Below are positions 6,806-9,647 of a DNA stretch of 9,647 nt, in pieces. Position numbers and translations under genes: made by a program. The notes under the pieces were generated by a model that worked only from the letters and a program-made list of their open reading frames with translations, had not been told where the DNA came from and made no database searches. The stretch's first letter is position 1; each line of letters starts with the position of its first letter. The stretch is from an uncultured Lachnospiraceae bacterium (GTDB taxonomy: Bacteria; Bacillota; Clostridia; Lachnospirales; Lachnospiraceae): assembly GCA_947175775.1 (NCBI GenBank), contig CAMWNY010000076.1, positions 1 through 9,647 on the forward strand, read 5' to 3'.

Positions 6806-7522
6806 ATGGAGGATAAACAGCTTTTTCTAAGGGCGCAAGGGGGAGAAAGGGCGGCTAGGGAGTTGCTTTTTAACAAAAATGTAGGATTGATTCATCATGT
6901 GCTGAAACGCTTTGTCTCGCGCGCAGATTGTGATATGGAGGATTTGTTTCAAATCGGTTCGATTGGGCTTTTGAAAGCAATTGAAAAGTTTGATACAGAA
7001 TACGGTGTGTGTTTCTCTACGTATGCCGTCCCACTGATTATGGGGGAAATACGCAGATTTTTAAGAGATGACGGGATGATACGGGTAAGCCGCGGTATTA
7101 AAGAAAATGCACTCTGTGTAAAACGTGCAAGAGCGGAGTTTGTGGATAAAAACGGCACCGAACCTACGCTTTTGGAGCTTTCTGAGCAAACGGGGCTTGA
7201 TGTAGAGCATATTGTGATGGCACTTGAGGCAGGGCATGAAGTGGAATCCCTGTATAAAACCGTGTATGAATCGGATGGAAATGAACTGCTGCTGTTAGAT
7301 ACAATAGGCGGTACGCTGGATCATGACCGATTGATGAACCGTCTTTTTGTTGAGGGGCTTTTGAAGATTCTTGATGAACGGGAGCGGGAATTAATAAGGC
7401 TTCGTTTTTATGAGAATAAGACACAGGTACAGACGGCACAGCATCTTGGGATGAGTCAGGTTCAGGTAAGCCGTTTGGAAAAAAAAGTGCTGCTTCGTCT
7501 TCGCGGTATGGCGCTTGCTTAA
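6806..7522 (+). CDS. sigF: RNA polymerase sigma-F factor (forespore, SpoIIAC)
   Basis: Sporulation sigma factor of 238 residues (B. subtilis ~255) that starts forespore-specific transcription. Region 2 is clear at about 25-105: DMEDLFQIGSIGLLKAIEKF (core binding), then FSTYAVPLIMGEIRRFLRDD (-10 recognition) and IRVSRGIKE. Region 3 contains PTLLELSEQTGL. Region 4 is at about 185-235: LDERERELIRLRFYENKTQV and then the helix-turn-helix AQHLGMSQVQVSRLEKK for the -35 element. Sigma-G is very similar; the spoIIAA-spoIIAB context identifies this one as sigma-F. Start: ATG 6806 with GAGAGG at 6791-6796, 9 bases upstream, inside spoIIAB. No spoVA gene follows; no clear terminator is seen after its stop. 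Confidence 0.95.
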   Translation: MEDKQLFLRAQGGERAARELLFNKNVGLIHHVLKRFVSRADCDMEDLFQIGSIGLLKAIEKFDTEYGVCFSTYAVPLIMGEIRRFLRDDGMIRVSRGIKENALCVKRARAEFVDKNGTEPTLLELSEQTGLDVEHIVMALEAGHEVESLYKTVYESDGNELLLLDTIGGTLDHDRLMNRLFVEGLLKILDERERELIRLRFYENKTQVQTAQHLGMSQVQVSRLEKKVLLRLRGMALA

Positions 7523-7576
7523 GTTTTTGCGTGTATAGCACAAAAATAAAAAAATGTGTTAATGATTGAAAAAGTG

Positions 7577-7604
7577 TAAATAAGACTGTAAAATGTGCCG
7601 ATAA
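7577..7604 (+). promoter_or_regulatory. Sigma-28 (SigD/FliA) flagellar-type promoter
   Basis: TAAA at 7577-7580, 16 bases, then GCCGATAA at 7597-7604. The established flagellar sigma consensus is TAAA, about 15 bases, GCCGATAA (CCGATAT in Bacillus), so the -10 element is a perfect match and the spacing is one base longer, within the known range. Transcription would start near 7612, about 50 bases before the ATG at 7663. This places the downstream gene in the late flagellar/motility regulon. Confidence 0.8.
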
Positions 7605-7630
7605 AAAGATTAACAGGAATTATGTTTAAA

Positions 7631-7644
7631 GGGCACGGATGCCC
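7631..7644 (+). other. Short hairpin in the 5' leader of the sigma-28-driven gene
   Basis: GGGCA (7631-7635), loop CGGA, TGCCC (7640-7644): a perfect 5-bp GC-rich stem. An in-frame ATG (7639) lies partly in the loop and partly in the 3' arm, which argues against its use as a start. The ribosome site for ATG 7663 (GGAAAGG, 7647-7653) follows the hairpin at once. Confidence 0.45.
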
Positions 7645-7662
7645 TTGGAAAGGTTGGTTGAA

Positions 7663-8496
7663 ATGAACGGAATCAATTATAACACATTGCTCAATAACAC
7701 AGGGCTTTATTCTAACAGAGCGACAAGTAATGACGTTGTACAGCAGTATGCAGCTGCAAATGCCCGCAATAAGCAGGCGGCAGACAGCAGACAGGCAAAT
7801 GCAGACAAGGACACATACGAGCATAGCACGGTAAACGCAAAGGCGGGCTATGAGAAACCGAAGAGCACAGGCAAATATAAAGCGCTTGATTCAAACGGTG
7901 TTCAGGAAGGCATTAAGCTTAGCGACAAGGCAAAAAATCTTTTGGAAGAGCTGAGAAAGAAATATGGTAATATGGACATTTCCGTAGCAGAGTGGTCAAC
8001 GGATGAAGAGCAGGATTATTATGCAGGTTTGACTGACAAGGACTACAGTGTGCTGATTAATCCGGAGCTTTTGGAGAAGATGGCTGCCGATGATTCTGTA
8101 AGAGAGCAGTATGAGTCGGTTCTTGGCAACGCAGGCAAGGCTTCTGAGACTTTGAAAGAGGAGCTTGGCGAGGATGTGGACAAGATTAAGAGCTTTTCGA
8201 TTACAATGGATGCAGACGGCAAAGTAACGTATGCGGTACAGCTCTTAAAGAATATGACGGAGCAGAGCAAGAACAGTACAAAGACACAGAAAGAGCGCCT
8301 TGAGGAGCAGCGTGCGGAGCGCAGGGAAGAGGCGAAGAAGCAGGAAGAAAAGCTTGAGACAGAAAAAATTGAGGCAGATTCCATTGAAGGTCTGATTGCG
8401 GCGATTAAAGAAAAGCTTTATCCTACAGAGACAGGAAAAGTTACGATTAAAGAGGAAGATGTTGTAAACAGCGGTGCGGCTAATGTAACTGCATAG
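7663..8496 (+). CDS. Sigma-28-controlled protein of unknown function (DUF6033-like)
   Basis: 277 residues, no signal peptide, no membrane helix, no cysteine, one Trp (111). The N-terminal ~75 residues are Asn/Ala/Gln/Ser-rich and look disordered (MNGINYNTLLNNTGLYSNRA). A folded-looking core follows from about 86 (LSDKAKNLLEELRKKYGNMD, then DYSVLINPELLEKMAAD at 127-143, FSITMDADGKVTYAVQLL at 178-195). A highly charged helix comes at about 205-240 and a short tail to 277. The core resembles what I recall of DUF6033 proteins of Lachnospiraceae; that link is from memory. Start: ATG 7663 with GGAAAGG at 7647-7653, 9 bases upstream; ATG 7639 lies in a hairpin. Regulation: strong sigma-28 promoter at 7577-7604, so a motility-related role is inferred. 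A disordered Asn/Ser-rich N-terminus without cysteine is also common among flagellar export substrates. Its last 17 bases overlap the convergent PHP gene. Confidence 0.88.
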   Translation: MNGINYNTLLNNTGLYSNRATSNDVVQQYAAANARNKQAADSRQANADKDTYEHSTVNAKAGYEKPKSTGKYKALDSNGVQEGIKLSDKAKNLLEELRKKYGNMDISVAEWSTDEEQDYYAGLTDKDYSVLINPELLEKMAADDSVREQYESVLGNAGKASETLKEELGEDVDKIKSFSITMDADGKVTYAVQLLKNMTEQSKNSTKTQKERLEEQRAERREEAKKQEEKLETEKIEADSIEGLIAAIKEKLYPTETGKVTIKEEDVVNSGAANVTA

Positions 8497-9283
8497 CAAA
8501 AATTTCCTCTACGCTGTTTGTGGCGTGTGGTTGATTATTGGTATCAAAAAGGAATACGGGCAGGTGATTTGAAGTACCGTCCTTCCATTCAAGGTGTTTG
8601 GGAGGAACGTGAAGCGAAAATCCCTGTCCGTTTTTGATGCGGTTTGCATAGTCTGCGGCGGATTTTAGCGGGGTATCGAAGCACATGCCATAGATGCAGT
8701 TGTTTTCGGTGACGCCGACCTTGTGGATGTCGGAGCCTGCCGTCATGGTAATACCGTGCTCTTTGGCGTAGCGGTATGCCATACGGTTTTGTTCATGGGG
8801 ATTTCCGGCGTTTGCAACCTCGAAGGCATCGCACTGATACGGGTGGACATATACCTCCGAGAGATAGCCGCGTTCCCGAAACGGGTGTGCCTGTACAACC
8901 AGTCCCCCTTCTGCTTTGATTTTCTGATAGTGTGTAATATGGTCCCATGTCATCATTTCGGGGTGTTTTAACAGCCAGTCCTTGTCCAGCCCGTACACCA
9001 AAAATTCATCACCGAAAAAGCGTGATTCCCACGCAAAAAATACGTCAAGACCGAGTCGGTCTCCCTCTTTTTTTGCATCCTCATATCCCTGACAGAAAAT
9101 GTCGATGCGTTCTTCCCACGGCAGGTTTTTCGGCACGCAGCTGTTGCCGTTAAAAAAGTGGTCGGTGACAAAGATGCCGTGAAATCCTAACTCTTTGTAG
9201 TATGCAATATATTCGTTTCCGGCGCTGACAGCGCATTTGCTGGCAGTTGTCGTGTGAAGGTGCGTTTCATAGATATATGACAT
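8480..9283 (-). CDS. PHP-domain metal-dependent hydrolase (putative phosphoesterase)
   Basis: 267-residue protein of the PHP (polymerase and histidinol phosphatase) superfamily, probably a cytoplasmic metal-dependent phosphoesterase; substrate unknown. Metal-ligand motifs are all present: HLHT at 8-11 (His8, His10), TDHFF at 40-44 (Asp41, His42), ESRFF at 86-90 (Glu86), QAHPFRERG at 131-139 (His133), and AGSDIH at 182-187 (Asp185, His187). Length suits a stand-alone PHP enzyme rather than a DNA polymerase. Start: ATG at 9281-9283 with GGAG at 9291-9294 (minus strand), 7 bases upstream. It is convergent with the sigma-28-driven gene, overlapping it by 17 bp (TAG at 8482-8480), and divergent from the decarboxylase gene. 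Base composition appears somewhat GC-richer than the left half of the window. Confidence 0.92.
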   Translation of the reverse strand: MSYIYETHLHTTTASKCAVSAGNEYIAYYKELGFHGIFVTDHFFNGNSCVPKNLPWEERIDIFCQGYEDAKKEGDRLGLDVFFAWESRFFGDEFLVYGLDKDWLLKHPEMMTWDHITHYQKIKAEGGLVVQAHPFRERGYLSEVYVHPYQCDAFEVANAGNPHEQNRMAYRYAKEHGITMTAGSDIHKVGVTENNCIYGMCFDTPLKSAADYANRIKNGQGFSLHVPPKHLEWKDGTSNHLPVFLFDTNNQPHATNSVEEIFAMQLH

Positions 9284-9341
9284 AGTTATTCTCCGTTATC
9301 TTTAAAATTTAAAATTTTCTGAAATCATCAAAAAACAATCT

Positions 9342-9370
9342 TTTACTATTTTAACATAAAATGATATAAT
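9342..9370 (+). promoter_or_regulatory. Sigma-A promoter for the decarboxylase-family gene
   Basis: TTTACT at 9342-9347, a 17-base spacer and a perfect TATAAT at 9365-9370, extended by TG at 9362-9363. Transcription would start near 9377, giving a leader of about 33 bases. The surrounding 9284-9409 region is AT-rich and must also contain the promoter of the divergent PHP gene, for which I see only a weak TGtTAAAAT (minus strand, over 9348-9356). Confidence 0.7.
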
Positions 9371-9409
9371 ATGGTTAAAATTTTTGAAAAAAACAAAGGA
9401 GCTGCAAAA

Positions 9410-9647
9410 ATGAATCAGCAAACAACTCCGCTGCTGGACGCAGTGGAACGTCTTATTCATACAAATCCTGCATATTTCAGAATTCCGGGGCACAGGCTTG
9501 ACCGCGGAATCAGCAGCAGGTTTACGGACAGGACCGGCAGCCGGATTTTTGCCTATGACGTGACCGAAACGCCTCTTACGGACGATTTGCATGCGCCTGA
9601 GGGGGTGATACGTGAGGCACAGTAGCTTATGCGCGACCTTTACGGGG
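9410..9647 (+). CDS. Orn/Lys/Arg decarboxylase family protein, N-terminal fragment (cut by window end)
   Basis: First ~79 codons of a PLP-dependent fold-type I enzyme of the Orn/Lys/Arg decarboxylase group (arginine or lysine decarboxylase type in Firmicutes, full length usually about 480 residues). Family features: an N-terminal helix MNQQTTPLLDAVERLIHTNP, then YFRIPGHRLDRG (residues ~22-33, matching the common FHVPGHK-type block), FAYDVTETPLTDDLHAPEG (~46-64) and VIREAQ. Start: ATG 9410 with AAAGGAG at 9395-9401, 8 bases upstream; ATG 9371 further upstream has no ribosome site and falls at the predicted transcription start. A TAG at 9623-9625 interrupts the frame where the family normally has Glu; the next residues LMRDLYG continue the family pattern, so the stop is probably a base error. 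Substrate cannot be told from this fragment. Confidence 0.88.

Noticed and set aside
7526..7548. Terminator after sigF (T-run, partial stem, A-run)
   Set aside because: The stem is AT-only with mismatches and the T-run comes before it rather than after on the + strand; it is not convincing as a + strand terminator.
7639..7662. Start of the sigma-28-driven gene at ATG 7639
   Set aside because: This ATG sits in a 14-base hairpin with no well-spaced ribosome site, while ATG 7663 has GGAAAGG 9 bases upstream and gives a natural N-terminus.
8723..9171. Open frames on the + strand and in a second - frame within the PHP gene
   Set aside because: The PHP frame carries every expected metal-ligand motif; the others have no family-like features.
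9623..9625. TAG read as a sense codon (alternative genetic code or recoding)
   Set aside because: The FapA-family, sigma-28-driven and PHP genes all end naturally in TAG, and the left edge has TAA and TGA interruptions too, so a base error is simpler.

Overview
The window looks like a short assembly contig from a motile, endospore-forming Lachnospiraceae-type Firmicute (Roseburia/Agathobacter-like). The evidence for this is a low-to-moderate GC content, strong GGAGG-type ribosome sites, a complete spoIIAA-spoIIAB-sigF sporulation operon, a FapA (DUF342) family gene, and a near-consensus flagellar sigma-28 promoter. The taxonomic assignment is an inference from gene content and style, not from a search.

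Layout, left to right on the + strand: the 3' part of valS (valyl-tRNA synthetase); a FapA/DUF342 protein gene; a 213-bp intergenic region with a terminator-like hairpin, a 22-bp perfect direct repeat and two further stem-loops; folC; a 50-codon acidic ORF; a zinc-ribbon/TPR membrane protein gene; a short gap with a 13-bp perfect hairpin; spoIIAA, spoIIAB and sigF, tightly packed. A sigma-28-type promoter then drives a cysteine-free protein of unknown function (resembling DUF6033). A PHP-domain metal-dependent hydrolase gene on the - strand converges on it, with the two reading frames overlapping by 17 bp at their ends. An AT-rich divergent region carries a good sigma-A promoter, followed by the 5' end of an Orn/Lys/Arg decarboxylase-family gene cut by the window edge.

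Together the genes cover housekeeping (tRNA charging, folate polyglutamylation), forespore sigma-factor control (SpoIIAA/SpoIIAB/SigF partner switch) and probably motility (sigma-28 promoter, FapA family). The most useful observations are: (i) both window ends carry apparent G-to-T base errors that create false stop codons in valS and the decarboxylase gene, so neither should be called a pseudogene; (ii) an uncharacterised protein appears to be placed in the flagellar late-gene regulon; (iii) the fapA-folC gap holds a structured element whose two repeat copies can compete for the same pairing partner.

I saw no tRNA, rRNA, CRISPR array, insertion sequence or phage gene. No stretch longer than 300 bases lacks a gene.
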